Source: Nymphaea colorata
Taxonomy: Eukaryota; Streptophyta; Magnoliopsida; Nymphaeales; Nymphaeaceae
Reading direction: 5' to 3'
NCBI RefSeq assembly: GCF_008831285.2
Contig: NC_045138.2
Span: forward strand, 2,272,143-2,334,142
DNA: 62,000 nt
Made by a program: the position numbers and the translations under genes. Positions 1 through 12,828 of the stretch are shown here, in pieces; positions within the stretch are counted from its first letter, which is position 1, and each line of letters starts with the position of its first letter. The notes under the pieces are model-generated. The model worked only from the letters and a program-made list of their open reading frames with translations. It did no database searches and was not told the origin of the DNA.

Positions 1-514
1 TTTTCTAGACAAATTCATATGGAACATGACAATTTACATGGCAACAAACACATTAGAAGGTTATATCATGCAGAAAATGAGAAAATACATGAAACAACAT
101 TCTTTGCAAGGGCCAACTAACACGCAGTCATTGGGCACAGGAGCTCCATCCACTTGGAGCTAAGATGTTAAGTTGTGGTTTCAAGGATACATGTTTTCAC
201 TTTATAACATGGGTACCTGCTTGACCTAGCTTGCTACTTTTTTTTCCTCTTTTTTTTTTAAAAAAAAAAAAGAATTGTGGGTGAGGCCCAACCATCAATG
301 CTTACGATGACAACACCAAGGGAAAGTTCACAGTATTTTATCAAGGCTATTAACCAAAACTTTCCATTTTTCATGGATTAATGTGTGGTAGCCTTTCCCT
401 CATAAAAAAAACACATCTACTGATATTAGTATTTTTGTAGGACCATGCTCAACTCTTGATCAAAAAAACTAAAAATATTTCACTGTAATTGTCTACTTCA
501 ATTATGGTAGATAT
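1..514. other. AT-rich intergenic sequence, partly duplicated at 18.9 kb
   Basis: No gene is visible. Parts of 190-350 (the run tacatgttttcactttataa and the later run tattttatcaaggct) reappear close together at 18925-19015, so this is the left part of the DR1-containing region copied near 19 kb. A T/A homopolymer patch lies at 238-272. Confidence 0.5.
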
Positions 515-695
515 CAGGGGCAAAGATAAAAAAATTTCATGAGGAGGGCTGAATTAAGGTTTTTAAATTTTAACATGAGCTGAAATATCAATTTTTCAAA
601 GTTTTTATATAAGACAAGTGAATTTTTTTAAAACTCACATGTAAATTTTTAATTTTTTTTTGAGGTGGGGCTGGGGCCCTTGTGGGCCCTAAAAA
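515..695. mobile_element. Degenerate hAT-like MITE (family M1)
   Basis: The element starts near caggggcaaag and ends in a G-rich ggggctggggccc stretch. Between them is the AT-rich core shared by all M1 copies in this window (a 'tatataagacaagtgaa'-type stretch followed by acatgtaaattttt). Better preserved M1 copies at 22945-23135 and 47705-47896 have caggggcgga-type inverted ends and short target duplications. This copy has decayed ends and I see no clear target duplication. Confidence 0.55.
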
Positions 696-1951
696 TGCTG
701 ATCTGATGTACCTTTTTTTCATCGGATCTGATTAATTGAATAAGGATTTGAAATCCAATATATATAACTGGATGGCATCTGAATCATTGACATCCTACCT
801 CAGATAACCAAAACAGGAACAGGAAGATTTCCATGGGAAATACTTCTACTCAGAAATATTTGCCCTCGTGAATCCATGAAGTGGAAAACTGAGCAGTTTA
901 TTATATTAAATCTCAGAGTACGCATTGCGGTTGGATTTTTTGGATATCAATGTTATTTGAACCTGCCTGAAATGGGCCGATTTGATTCAGTGGCTGATTC
1001 CCACTTATCATTTTTTGATTATTTTAATGCTTTTTTCTATTATTATTAATTCCTATGTTTTATTGTTTAGAAAAAGATTGGAATCACTTAAACGGCTGAT
1101 GCTGTTCAAAACCCATCTTTGACAATATTAATTAATTTTTGAATCATGAGAAATTTGCAATTTTGTTACAAATAAGCAGCCGTGGGAAAGTTGGGATATT
1201 AACATATTAAGATAAGTCTGACGGCCACCTTTTGAAGGCAGTGTCACCCGATTCATGATTTGATCCAGTTCAGCGTTAACATTATAATAGTTCCAATCTG
1301 ACAACTGGATCGGACAAATATATAGGATCCAATACCATATATTGAAGAACAGGGCCCATTTGTGAGCAAATATTCAAGCCACGATGCTGATCGGATCAAC
1401 AGAAAGGAAATATCTTGTGACCCAATCATTCCAATCTTTATTTTGAAATTAATGAAAATTAAGAAAAATATAGGATCAGAAATCAAAATATATGTGAACT
1501 TAACTAAATATCATTTATTGCCTAAAAAACATAGCTTATACATGGAAATGGAAGTAAATAGATGAAATAATTTCTCCAAATACGATAAATAGCAGCACTC
1601 AGGTATCGAAAACCACAGTAACCACACTGAATTGGAAAGGTCTGCTGAGAAAGAAATGAAGAAAAAGAGGATGGTCACCCTTTTAAGTGTACTTCTTTCC
1701 GAGTTCAAGCAATTAAGTTCCTCTAGTAAGTCTTCCATTAAGTAGGTTTGAATATGAATACAACAAAAGGTAGGCATCATTTTACTTTTCCGACCTTTGT
1801 TTGCCTCTCAGTGCTACCCCAACCTTTTGTCACCATCATCTTTCATTCAGTTGCTACAAGGCGAGAATCTGACTACCTCTTTTCCGAAACACAACAATAT
1901 GTGGATAGGTAGACAGCGGATTCACAGCCTACATACTCTTTTTACACCCGC

Positions 1952-1991
<40 letters not shown>

Positions 1992-2040
1992 TGTGAGGGA
2001 GAGAGAGAGAGAGTTGAGAGTATATCTCTCGAGGGATAAA
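696..2040 (+). repeat. Dispersed repeat DR1, copy A
   Basis: This is one of about ten copies of a non-coding repeat. Blocks 725-840 and 1400-2010 match 19040-19990 with few differences. Shared landmarks are a cccgattcatgatttgatcc stretch (1248-1267), a TATA-rich tataggatccaatacc stretch, a gagcaaatattcaagcc stretch, and a terminal (TA)n tract followed by (GA)n. I see no protein domain, no LTR pair and no tRNA-like box. It could be a non-autonomous retroelement or LTR-derived, but its class is unresolved. Confidence 0.6.
1955..2014. repeat. (TA)n-(GA)n compound microsatellite
   Basis: A pure TA tract (1955-1990) is followed by a short spacer and a GA tract. The same compound tract occupies the same relative position at the end of DR1 copies near 8252, 10829, 19884, 37112 and 59660, so it belongs to the repeat. 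Open frames reading IYIYIY across it are artefacts. Confidence 0.9.
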
Positions 2041-2079
2041 AATGTGGTGATGATGCAAATGGTCTAAAATTTCCCATTT

Positions 2080-2250
2080 TAGGAGCGGAGCCAAGTGGGT
2101 GGCTCACCTCAAAAAAAAATTTAAAAAAATGCATGTAAATTTTAAAAAATTTTACTCGTCTTATATAAAAATTTTGAAAATTGATATTTCAACCTATGTC
2201 AAAATGTAGAAACTTTAATTCGGCCTCTTTTATGAAAATTTTCTTAAACA
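2080..2250. mobile_element. Degenerate hAT-like MITE (family M1)
   Basis: Starts with gagcggagccaagtgggtgg and has the M1 AT-rich core (acatgtaaatttt-like, then a cgtcttatataaaa stretch and an aaactttaattcggcc stretch). It lies just after DR1 copy A. The right terminal inverted repeat is decayed, so the end is approximate. Confidence 0.55.
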
Positions 2251-2809
2251 AAAAAGCTTACTCTTGTTCTGACATTTCCTCCAGTAATGCGTAGGCAATC
2301 CAATCGGTTGCCTTCATTTTCTTACTTTGGTAAGGAAAGAAAGATGCCTTTAGTGTTTGCGTTGCATGCTCTACTATTAAAACCACTTGGTACGTCTTTT
2401 TGTATATGAAATTTTTAATACTGCCATATTCCCCATGAGGAAATATTGGTCCTTACTCGGGGTCGGGGGATAAGTTCATTGGAAATATAAATTGGATTCG
2501 GGATGTCCTGTTTCCATCACAAAGACCTGATCCGACCCGACTGTGGTTATTGCTTGCCTGATTTGATTAGACAGGTCACAGGAGTCGCTGCCCACATCCA
2601 GCCAAACATGGCTGTCTTCTCATGTAGTGCGTGGGACTTAATTTAAGGAAGCTTGGACATGAGCGAGCCTCATGGCGGACCCGAATCCAAATTCAATATT
2701 GATGATGAATCTGGATTTTAGTCATATCCAAAACGCAAACCGTTGCAGATCAAGTTTCGATCCGTTAAACAATAACCAGGAGAAGTTTCCTCTTCTCAAC
2801 GTGTATCCA
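2251..2809. other. Intergenic sequence without recognisable gene
   Basis: I see no domain, no RNA gene and no strong repeat. A 63-codon open frame at 2672-2863 runs into the foldback and has no recognisable motif. Confidence 0.4.
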
Positions 2810-3514
2810 CTTTGTATTGAGAAATTTCCAAATCAATTAAGAAGTCTAAACTGGAGTTGGTGATACCGGAGTGGATCGGTTATAATGGTTTTGGATCCTA
2901 TGCCACGTGGGAAACACATGAAGTGGCGGAGCCGTCGAAGAGAGAAACTAGGAGAACCTAATGATATAAAAAAGAAAATAATAATTTAATAAGAGAAGGG
3001 AAATAGGCGTCCGGGAGATCGGCTTGCTTCTGTGGAGTCATGATTGAGTGACTGCTCGTCGATAGCACCGGTCAATCCGTGGTCGAGAACGGCAGTCTCC
3101 AAGGAACTTCGCCAGAAAAGGAAATATGGGGTTTCCCCACTTGGGAAGGAGATCGAAGGGACGCAGAGTCGCATGGCCAAGGGGAAACAGGGGGGGCTTC
3201 CTTTTCCGGCGAGGAAGTTCCTCCGAGACCACCGTTCTTGACGACGGATTGGCCGGTGCTATCGACGAGCAGTCACTCAATCATGACTCCACAGAAGCAA
3301 GCCGATCTCCCGGACGCCTATTTCCCTTCTCTTATTAAATTATTATTTTCTTTTTTATATCATTAGGTTCTCCTAGTTTCTCTCTTCGACGGCTCCGCCA
3401 CTTCATGTGTTTCCCACGTGGCATAGGATCCAAAACCATTATAACCGATCCACTCCGGTATCACCAACTCCAGTTTAGACTTCTTAATTGATTTGGAAAT
3501 TTCTTTATACAAAG
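2810..3514. repeat. Foldback 1: long inverted repeat, about 340-bp arms
   Basis: The left arm (about 2810-3145) is the reverse complement of the right arm (about 3178-3514). Paired landmarks include tccaaatcaattaagaagtc on the left against its complement near 3480-3500, and the cacgtggcataggatcc region near 3414-3432. The outer arms are nearly identical and the inner ends more diverged. The short spacer suggests an inverted duplication or a foldback transposon. Similar 60-95 codon frames occur in both arms only because the arms are copies. The right end directly abuts the terminal-like sequence of the hAT relic. Confidence 0.8.
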
Positions 3515-6100
3515 CAATGTTGTAAGAGGCGATAAAGCGAGGTGAAGCTTTAAGCCTCCCATGAGGCGAGGTGAAGCATTAATTGAAGCGTAAGCTTCTC
3601 AGACAAATTTGTGAATTATATAATATTTATAAAATAACAACAAAATTGAAAAAACTAACTACTAAGCAAATCATTAAAAAACAGTACGCAAACAACAATA
3701 ATTTGTAAATCCAAATAAATACAATGCCATATAATTGGCACATAATATGACATGTCCTAAAGAGTTAAATGTTATAGACCTATTATTGAAAAACAAATAA
3801 CCAAAACTGGGTAAACCAATATTCAGATGATAATATTAACTAAGAGAATAAGTAAATAACAAGTATTGGTGAACAATTATAAGCATATTAAAATATGTAT
3901 ATGTAGAAAATTTTTAAAAAGTAACTAATTTGTACAATTATCAAGTGATATTTAACAAAGTTCAAATGACTTTTGTATGCAATTTGTCAATTGTATCGTC
4001 ATCTTTTTTAATGGATGACAGTTCATCGTCATTTGAATCGTCCATATATTGAATAGGTTCATCTTCTTCTTCAGTTGTTTCATCATCAAAACTCTCATGT
4101 TCTAAATCTTTTATTGTTGTTTTACCTTCATATAAAAACAATAACACATAACAAAATATAATAGTTAGTAAAAAAAAAAGACAATGTTCATGTCTTTATT
4201 TCAAAAATTACAAACATATAGCATTACCTTTGCCAACTCTTTTATTTTGAGAAGATGAAGCACTTTTATGCTTTTTCATAGACCTTGGTATATCTTGGAA
4301 AGGGAGGATATTAATGACTTCGATCTCAAATGACGAGTGCAACCAAGAATCATCTAATGAAAGTGGTAAAACAGAATTCTTGTTCAACAACTCATTCATC
4401 ATCTGAATCAATAGTATCAACACATAATGGATCTTGGGTACTTTTCTTTCTCATTTCTCTTTCATTTAACTTCATATTATACATGCAAAAAGCAACGAAT
4501 TAAGCTTTTCTTGCTCAAGCCGATTTCTTCTTTTGATATGTATCAAAGAGAATGAGCTCCAGTTATGCTCACATCCTGATGCACTGCATGTAAGATTGGA
4601 AAATTCTCATAGCAAAATTCTTCAATTCTTTTGTATTGTCGCCAAATGTATTCCACCAATCAACTAACAAAAATAAACAAAAAGAGTAGTTTAGGTAACT
4701 TCATTTGATTTATTCATAAGTTCATAGTACAAATCAAAGTAATAAAAAAATATATCAGGATGTTTTTTCTTTCCTGTTCCAATTGCTAAGATCTGCCAAA
4801 CTCACCAAACTCACCAACTTCATTCTCATATAAATCAAGTTGAACTAAAATATTACATCTTTCTTCTACAATTTGCACAATAATGTCTAAGCATTCCATT
4901 AGCCCAGTCTTTACTCTTTTATCTTTGAGGACATCATCGTCATAATAAAAATGTGGGTTTATAATATCCTACAGCATGTAAATGATGATGCATTTGATTA
5001 TCCCACCTATTATCAATTATTTGCCAAATTTTTATATACTTTTCTGATCATTATCTACATTGTATAAAAATCTCATAACTGGCTTTTCATCTGAATCAAC
5101 AATTCTCAACACCTTCACTAAAGGTAATGTAACTTTAGTAAATATGATATTGTCTTCCAAAACCTTTCATTTTGAGTAACAATTCGCATTGCCTCCTTGC
5201 CTTTGGGATTTTTAGTATAATAATCATTGCCTCGAAATTCTGGAGACGAAAACATGTTCTTCAATACTATTTTGTTTGTACGAATACTCTGCAAAGTAAG
5301 ATATGAAGTAGCAAAATGTTTAATAGCAAGCCGTAGAAGTTCTTTACCATTTGTATACTTTTTCATCAAATTTAATACCCAAGTATGTCCATATATAAAT
5401 GTACTTACAACTTTTGCTTTTTCAATCACTTCCTAGCAATGTCTTCAATAATTAAATCTAGGCAATGAGCTATACAAGGTGTCCAAAAAATATGTTAAAA
5501 GCCATCAATTTCTTTTAACTTCATACATGATGCTTTGTAGTTAAAAGCATTATCAGTAACTACTTGCACTACGTTTCTCTCACCAACTTCTTTAATTATC
5601 TTCATGAATAATTACCTACAAATAATTATTGAAAAATTGTACGATACTTTGTGGTGCTTTGTCACATGCTTTAACGTCTTTTCTAGTTCCAGCCAAGTGT
5701 TGTTTCATTCTACAAACACCCCCTCTATAAGTTTCCTTACAATAATTGCATATCAAGTTTCTTCTTTTTTCTTTATCATTTGGATCTTCTTCAACACAAT
5801 GTTCCCATGCTAGATCCCGCGGTAGCATTTTTTCTCAAACCTAAACAATGTGCTACAAATATAATTCAATAAGCATTCAATAAGTTCAATTACAAGCATG
5901 CAAAAGCTCAAATTTCTAAGCATGCCCAAATATTAACAACACATAATATAACAAATATTAACACTATACGACAAATTTGAATTATTAACAAGTAACAACA
6001 TATTAACAAGCAACAACATATTTATAAAAAACAGAACAATGTAATAAATATTCTTCAATTGATTCAGCAAATGATTGAAGGCAGCTGTCTATCATGAAGC
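3515..6100 (-). mobile_element. Decayed hAT DNA transposon (transposase relic)
   Basis: The left end begins caatgttgtaagaggcgata and runs into gaggcg-rich sequence that looks like a hAT subterminal region. Transposase fragments lie on the minus strand between 3962 and 5828. I could not find the other inverted terminus, so the right boundary is approximate and the element may be truncated. Sequence between about 5830 and 6100 is AT-rich with repeated acaacatattaacaag-type motifs and is otherwise unassigned. Confidence 0.65.
3962..5828 (-). pseudogene. hAT-family transposase pseudogene (BED finger, DUF659-like, C-terminal region)
   Basis: Reading down the minus strand, 5828-5616 encodes a BED-type zinc finger (CNYC, then KQH and a further Cys). 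About 5580-5530 encodes VQVVTDNAFNYKAS, and about 5490-5440 TPCIAHCLDLIIEDIA, both typical of DUF659-class hAT transposases. 5429-5118 gives a longer block with HTWVLNLMKKYTNGKELLR. Near 4660-4560 a WWNTFGDN motif and a CEHNWSSFS-like motif mark the C-terminal dimerisation region. An acidic tail follows (4147-3962). Stops and frame changes separate the fragments, so no active enzyme is possible. Some gaps may be introns. Confidence 0.85.
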
Positions 6101-6500
6101 AAAAAAAAAAAAAGGAGCATAAACTAAGGCATGTAAAAAATTTGAATGAAAATATAATAGGCTAAAGATGCATTAGATGCAAAAGATGATGGCAACGGTG
6201 GGTAGATTTGCCTACTTTCAGTTCAATATTTTAATAAGACAGAAATTTGGATGGTCACCGACTCACCAACACGATCAACCTATGCACCTAAGCACAGCAA
6301 ATCTGATTTTGAATAAGATACAATGGATCAGGATCAGTCCACCCAACCCGTCTAAAACAATGGAGATTCGAAGTCCGCTGCTGCTATCGACAAAAACACC
6401 CATCACCACCACTTATCGTAGTCTTTTGCTGCCCAATGCCACTTGCAACACATGGCAACATTAGGCAGTTGAGATGACAAATGATGGCAAATAAAAACAA
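6101..6500. other. Intergenic sequence, nothing recognised
   Basis: A 95-codon plus-strand frame at 6177-6464 has no recognisable motif. I see no repeat partner in the window. Confidence 0.35.
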
Positions 6501-7536
6501 AAGGAACTGCTCTGCCCCGCAAGTCACGACCCAAAAAGAGAGGACAGGAGGAAATGAAAAATCGGGAACTTTTATTTGTACACGTTGAAGCCATTATGAA
6601 TGAGAGCGAGTGAACAGAGACAGATTATATTCGGACAAGATACAAGATTGCACGTAATTAAGTTCATTTCCATCTCGTCGATCAAGGGGAAATTTAACTC
6701 CCCCTTTCTCTCTCGATCCCTTGGCTTTGGTAACATCAAGCAATCAAAGCAAGAGACAGATAAAACGACGAAAATCATTTCTAGCAATGGTAAAATCAAC
6801 CAGCACCTCTGCGGTAGTAGTGTGTGCAAGGATTTGAGTTTTCGAGCAGTGTTGAAATAGCAGGTAGATGGTGGTGTGCAGATGGGGAGAAGGAGGACGT
6901 AGAAAAAAGGGATCAGATCTCTTATCAAGATCTGTTAGGCAGACTATATTTTTGATTGGATAATGGATTGAGATAGAAATGGTGTATTATCATGATCTTG
7001 TATACCAAAAATCTTGTAAGCGATAAGGTCTTTTTTACCATATATGTTGCTCAAAGGAATCCATAAAATCAAGTTCTCTGCTTTATCTTTCACTCTTCCT
7101 CTGTTTTTTTCGTCTAAAGTTTTCTCATGGTTCCCTCTTCGTCCTCCTTCTCCCCATCTGCACACCACCATCTACCTGCTATTCCAACACTGCTCGAAAA
7201 CTCAAATCCTTGCAGACACTAGTGCAGAGGTGCTGGTTGATTTTACCATTGCTAGAAAATTATTTTCATCATTTTATCTGTCTCTTGCTTTGATTGCTTG
7301 ATGTTACCAAAGCCAAGGGATCGAGAGAGAAAGAGGGAGTTAAATTTCCCCTTGATCGACGAGATGGAAATGAACTTAATTACGTGCAATCTTGTATCTT
7401 GTGGGAATATAATCTGTCTCTGTTCACTTGCTCTCATTCATAATGGCTTCAACATGTACAAATAAAAGTTCCCGATTTTTCATTTCCTGCTGTCCTCTCT
7501 TTTTGGGTCGTGACTTGCGGGGCAGAGCAGTTCTTT
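6501..7536. repeat. Foldback 2: inverted repeat with about 400-bp arms and a 240-bp loop
   Basis: The left arm 6501-6899 is the reverse complement of the right arm 7140-7536. The outer tips read gaactgctctgccccgcaag and its complement, and the inner tips read gagaaggaggacg and cgtcctccttctc. The arms are almost identical, so the inversion is recent or kept similar by conversion. The loop is almost entirely a copia LTR. Frames of 60-118 codons in both arms are copies of each other without recognisable domains. Confidence 0.85.
6900..7127 (+). mobile_element. Solo LTR related to Copia-1, in the loop of foldback 2
   Basis: From agaaaaaagggatcag through attatcatgatcttgtatac to aaagttttctca this matches the Copia-1 3' LTR at 33920-34147 over nearly its full length. 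It has no internal domain and no partner LTR nearby. The expected TGTCG start is missing here (the sequence reads cgtagaaaaaa), so the left end is slightly eroded. Confidence 0.75.
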
Positions 7537-8249
7537 TTTGGTCTTCTTCTTTTTTATTACTTCACAGAAAATAGGAATTTAGTTGATTGAGAAATTATCG
7601 AATAAAGGAAAAAAAAAAGAGAGCAGTCTGAATTTGTGATCCAAATCCTGTTTGGCTACAATTGGAAAGCCCTGATCTTCCTTATTTGGCTTTCCTGAGT
7701 TGGCCAGTATTTTGGTTTATAAGATTTTGGACGTCTGTTTTACCCACTAAAAAGCTGGCTTTTGGAGCTTAATATAATGTAAGACAAACACGCACAAATA
7801 AATTCGAAATTTTCTAACAACTATCACTAAAACCATCGTAAATCTTTGATAAAAGCACCAAAAATGTCCGAAAATGGTATTAACCAGAGACTTCTATTGA
7901 TGGAGTCTGAATTTAACGTGATTGATTGGTTTGAATATGAATTGATGAAAACATATGAGATTTCCCTAGTGGTGGAATGAATATTAAAGGCGTTTTTTTT
8001 TCACTCGTTGAAAAAGTAGGAAAATGAAGGCAACTGGATGTGTTCCCGGTCAAGAGCGTCAATCTCTTATGCTACAAAAAGGAAGTCACCTATGTGTGTA
8101 AGTTGAAGCACAACTGAAGCTGGGAAACACTAAACAATATTACTTAGAGAGAGAGAGATCATTGGTAGCCATTTCCCACTCACCCAAATGCAGCGTAGCA
8201 CTAGATAAAATGTCCAAGAGGGTTTTTTTGTTTAACCACCAAATGATTG

Positions 8250-8850
<601 letters not shown>

Positions 8851-9209
8851 ATGGTGCAGTAAGTCTCTGTGTATATTATGATTTACATATATTGAAATAG
8901 AAATTTTGAATTGTTTTGCTTGTCTTCTTATATAAAGAATTTGAAAAATGATATTTCAGATCCTATCAAAATTTAGAAACTTTAATTGAGTCTCCCTTGT
9001 GTTTCTACCCCTGGGTAGATAAATCCATGTTTGGCAAGAGAGCAAGGCGAGTTTTGAACATAATAGCGAGGGCCCAACCACATGCATCATAACGCGAATT
9101 TTTTCTTTGTAAAAACATAATTCCTTGTTTTCCATTACAGTGTTTATACCAGTTTCTGAAATCATCTTTGTTTTTTTCCCTCCCTTGAGTTTTCAAAGGG
9201 AAAGGCCCC

Positions 9210-9890
9210 AGAGTAAGTGGGAGCATTAAAGTCATAATCATCACATAATTAATCTTTCCTTCCTTCTTTAAACAGAAAACAAAGAAACAAAGGAGAAGGT
9301 CCTACTCCTTATTTGCTTGGGCCCATTTTTTTCTTGTTATTAGTAGAGGTGCTTGGTATAGATGTCAACATATCCGATTTGGGTCGGACATGCGACCGAA
9401 CCATTTTGAAAAATTGGATATTGAAAATGATTTAGTATCCAATTAAGAAATCGGACTGGACTTGGATTTAAGAAATGACATCCAATCAGATGTAGATTTG
9501 AAGTTGGATGTACGTAAATATCCGATGGGATGTGGATATGTATTCAGATTGGATTTATTTTAAAACAAATATCCTACATCTAATGTTCTTACATTTAAAA
9601 ATTGGCCTAATCTAGTTCAAAATTCGGATTCGGATTGTGAAATTAGATTTTGGATTCAGCTTCAGTTTTAACTTGTCTTTCTTCATATTCAAATATGAAC
9701 ACAAAACCAGATATGTGAATATCCAAAAAACAGATATGCGGTGCAAAATTCTGCTGTATATCGAAAGGGAAAATTTTCCGTGAGAAAGACATATCAATGG
9801 TTTTCATCTTGTATTTTTGTATTTAATTTTTCTGTTCGGTTTACTTTATTCGCCTTGCCCTACCTTCTAAGGTTCTACCTACCCTGTGCA
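9210..9890. repeat. Dispersed repeat DR2, copy 1
   Basis: Begins around gtcataatcatcacataatt and contains a run of gatccgat-like words (cggatttggg, tccgatggg). It ends near the gccctaccttctaaggttc stretch. Related copies are at 38215-38980 and 55855-56640. No coding domain was seen. Confidence 0.6.
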
Positions 9891-9939
9891 CAGGGTCGAA
9901 GCCAAAGGGGCTTCGCATGGGCCCTGGAAACACTTCCAA

Positions 9940-10846
9940 AAAATATTTGCACTTGTGAATCCATAAAGTTGGAAATATAGTAGTTTATGATCTCAAATCC
10001 CAGAGTAGTATGCGTTAGGGATTGAATCTTTGAAAAATCATTGTTATTTGAACCTGAAAAATGGGGATGATTTGAGCCGAGTCAGTTTCAAATTTATTTG
10101 CCACAATGGCTGATTCTCACTTATCAGGTTTGAATATTTCAATACTTTTTAATGCTTTTATTTAACACCCACCTTTTATTTCTTTTTACAAAAGATATTT
10201 GAATCATTTAATTTGCCGATTCTATTCAAAAACCGATCTTTGACATTGTCAAGTAATTTTGCAACCATGCCAAATTTGTAGTTTTTTTTATGAGTAGCAG
10301 CCATAGATATTCTTCAGTAAGGTTCGGACCCGAACTTATTAAGATAGGCGTCATGCGCACCTTTTTAAGGCAATGGTACCCGATTCATGATCTGATCCAG
10401 TTCAGCCTCTAATGGGCCCAATCGGATAGCTGGGTAGATCCAATATATAGGATACAGATACCATATATACAAGAACAGGGTCCATTTGTGAGCAAATATT
10501 CACGGCACGATGCTGATGGTGTCACGTAAAAGAAAATATCTTGCTCCTCGGAACCGGACTGGAGCATGGACTTCTGCTCCGACCCAAACATGACAACTTT
10601 TATTTATAAACTAATGAAAATTAAGAAAAAAAAATAGTAGCAGAAGTCAGGATAGGTGTGAACTTAATGAAACATCATTTATTTCCCAAAAAAAAAAAGC
10701 TTATACATGGAAGTTAATCCAAGAAATAAACGCTCCAAATAAGTTAAATAGCAGCACGAGGTACCAGAAGCACGGAAGTGATCAATTAGAATGATCTCTC
10801 TCTCTTTCTCCCTCTCTGTCTGTCTGTCTATATATATATATATATA

Positions 10847-10878
<32 letters not shown>

Positions 10879-11950
10879 GATCATGAAAACCAAAAGATGC
10901 AATTAGCTGTACCCATTCTCTCCCTATGAAAATGGCTTTGATTGCCTTTTTCATGAAATGCTCTCCCTTCCTAAATACGCAAGATTTTACAATGCCCGCA
11001 ACCTCCAAGTCCCTTGTTCTACATGATCTATAATGTCCAATGTTTACCTTCTGCCAATCAATCCAGAAATCAAGTCGACGCCCCAAGAACCTCTACCAAA
11101 AACAAGAAAGAAATGGGTCCAGTTGAATAAGGAGAAAGCAGGGTGAATTCTTTCCTGGTTTTGGAGGTAGAGCTGGAGTGCTATTTAAATCGCCCACTTA
11201 GCGCTGAAGAAAACCCTTTTACTCTCATTTCCCCAGGATCACCCTCTCTTTCCTTCCCATTGGAGGCTTCTTCCCATCTCCTCCGCCGCCTCTCGCGACG
11301 GCCCTCACCCTCCCATTCAGTACCACAGCCACATTGTGGCTGTTCCGGGCGCTTGTCCGCACCAGCCCACAAAATTTACTTTATTTGTTCATTAATGTCT
11401 TAGAGGAAGAAGAGTAAAAGGGTTTTCTTCAGTACTGAGGAGGTGATTCAAATAGCACCGCCGCTCCACCTCCCAAACCGGAAAAATATTTTCCCTGCTT
11501 ACTAATTCACCTGGGCTGTTTCTTTCTTATCATTCATGAAGGTTCTTGGGGTGTCGTTGTAGTTAGTTTCTAGATTGATTCTTAAAAGACATTGGACATT
11601 GACCATGACAAGCAAAGGAAATGGCAGTTGTATGAACTGTAAAATTCTACTGCATATAAAAAGATGAAGATTTTCATGAAAAAGATTGACCAAGTGGTTT
11701 TCATAGTGTATCATGCAACGCAAACACTAAGGCAGCATTCGATATCCTCGGATTTGAGATCTTCTAGACATGAGAAACATGGATTTAAGATAATACCCTC
11801 CTTCCTCTCATCTTAAATCCGACCTTTTATCATGATAAAAAACGTAAAATAAGGATCTTAAGTGTTCTAAGATCCTTAGTTTCATGAACCAGGGATTTTA
11901 CCACAGATTTTTTGCCACATCAGCAAAATGATGACACCTCATATCCACAT
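9940..11950 (+). repeat. Block C: DR1 copy plus adjoining sequence, inverted partner at 58640-60240
   Basis: 9940-10880 is a plus-strand DR1 copy with the usual landmarks and a terminal (TA)n tract. 11100-11950 matches the reverse complement of 58640-59400, including the gttctaagatccttag block (11859-11874), the paired CCCTTTTACTC ends, and a hAT-like insertion fragment near 11320-11390 (ccacattgtggctgttcc, whose relative is at 59140-59180). Frames such as 11143-11403 lack recognisable domains. Confidence 0.65.
10829..10877. repeat. (TA)n microsatellite at the end of a DR1 copy
   Basis: Two TA tracts are split by one GTC unit and preceded by a CT/GTCT-rich patch that corresponds to the GA tract of the other copies. 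Confidence 0.85.
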
Positions 11951-12776
11951 CAGTTCCTAGATTTCAGATTCAAGGCTATCAAATTTAAAATACATTGAAC
12001 ATTGCCTCACCTCACACGCTCAATGCATCGCTTTGCATCAACGTACTTAACGACATTAGAATTAAATCAAGATTTTCTTTTGTACATAAATAGGAGCTAA
12101 CAAGTGAAATTACACTTCGAAACTTTGGTTTTTGAATTTTTATGGCATTCTATCATACTTTGAAAAAACATATTTTTTATCTTAGGTTTTTCAAGTTATT
12201 GATCTTATCTCCATAATTAATTTTAATTTATAGAAAAATATACATAAATAGTTTTTTTTATTTTAGTTAGTTTCCTAAATCATTTTTACCTACTTATTTT
12301 TTATATTTTACATTTTTTATGGATGTTATGTATTTCAAAATTTTGAATGTGATGCTTCTACATGACATCGTTACATTGTGCATCACTTCGCCTCACAAGC
12401 TCAACCCATTGCTTCTTATCAACACACTTAGCAACATTGATTGGTTATACCAAAGATTACATTGCCTTAGAAGAGGAAAGGTTTCCAATAATTGTCAGTT
12501 CTGCAATCCCAGTGAAAAAAAATGATATAAAGAAAGGATATGAAGGAAATGAAAGGAAACAGAAAACAAAATAGCAAGGTAACATTTATGAGACAATAAA
12601 TGCAGTTGGCACAATTCATAAGACAATATGTTTGACAAAGCATTAACCTGTCCAAGAAGATATATACAATCTGCTCATTTCTCTTGATCTTCAACACCTA
12701 ATATATGCAAAGTGTACCTACAAATGAATAAGCAAGATAACAAAACAATCCTCAGATTACCAAACAACAAGTTATG

Positions 12777-12828
12777 TGTGTGTGTGTGTGTGTATATGTG
12801 TGTGTGTGAGAGACAGAGAGAGAGAGAG
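12777..12828. repeat. (TG)n-(GA)n microsatellite
   Basis: A TG tract passes into a GA tract. The paired unit at 13325-13392 has the same arrangement with a purer GT tract. Confidence 0.9.

Noticed and set aside
1797-2134. Open frames containing IYIYIYIY (also at 8162-8474, 19724-20095, 28331-28570, 30137-30361, 59518-59700)
   Set aside because: They are translations of TA and GA microsatellites on both strands and carry no other protein signal.
3038-3366. Overlapping 64-95 codon frames in foldback 1 with SDCSSIAP-like sequence on both strands
   Set aside because: The two arms are inverted copies, so one chance frame appears twice. No domain or codon bias supports a gene.
6572-6928. 118-codon minus-strand frame in foldback 2 and its relatives in the other arm
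   Set aside because: Non-conserved low-complexity hydrophobic sequence, seen twice only because of the inverted repeat.
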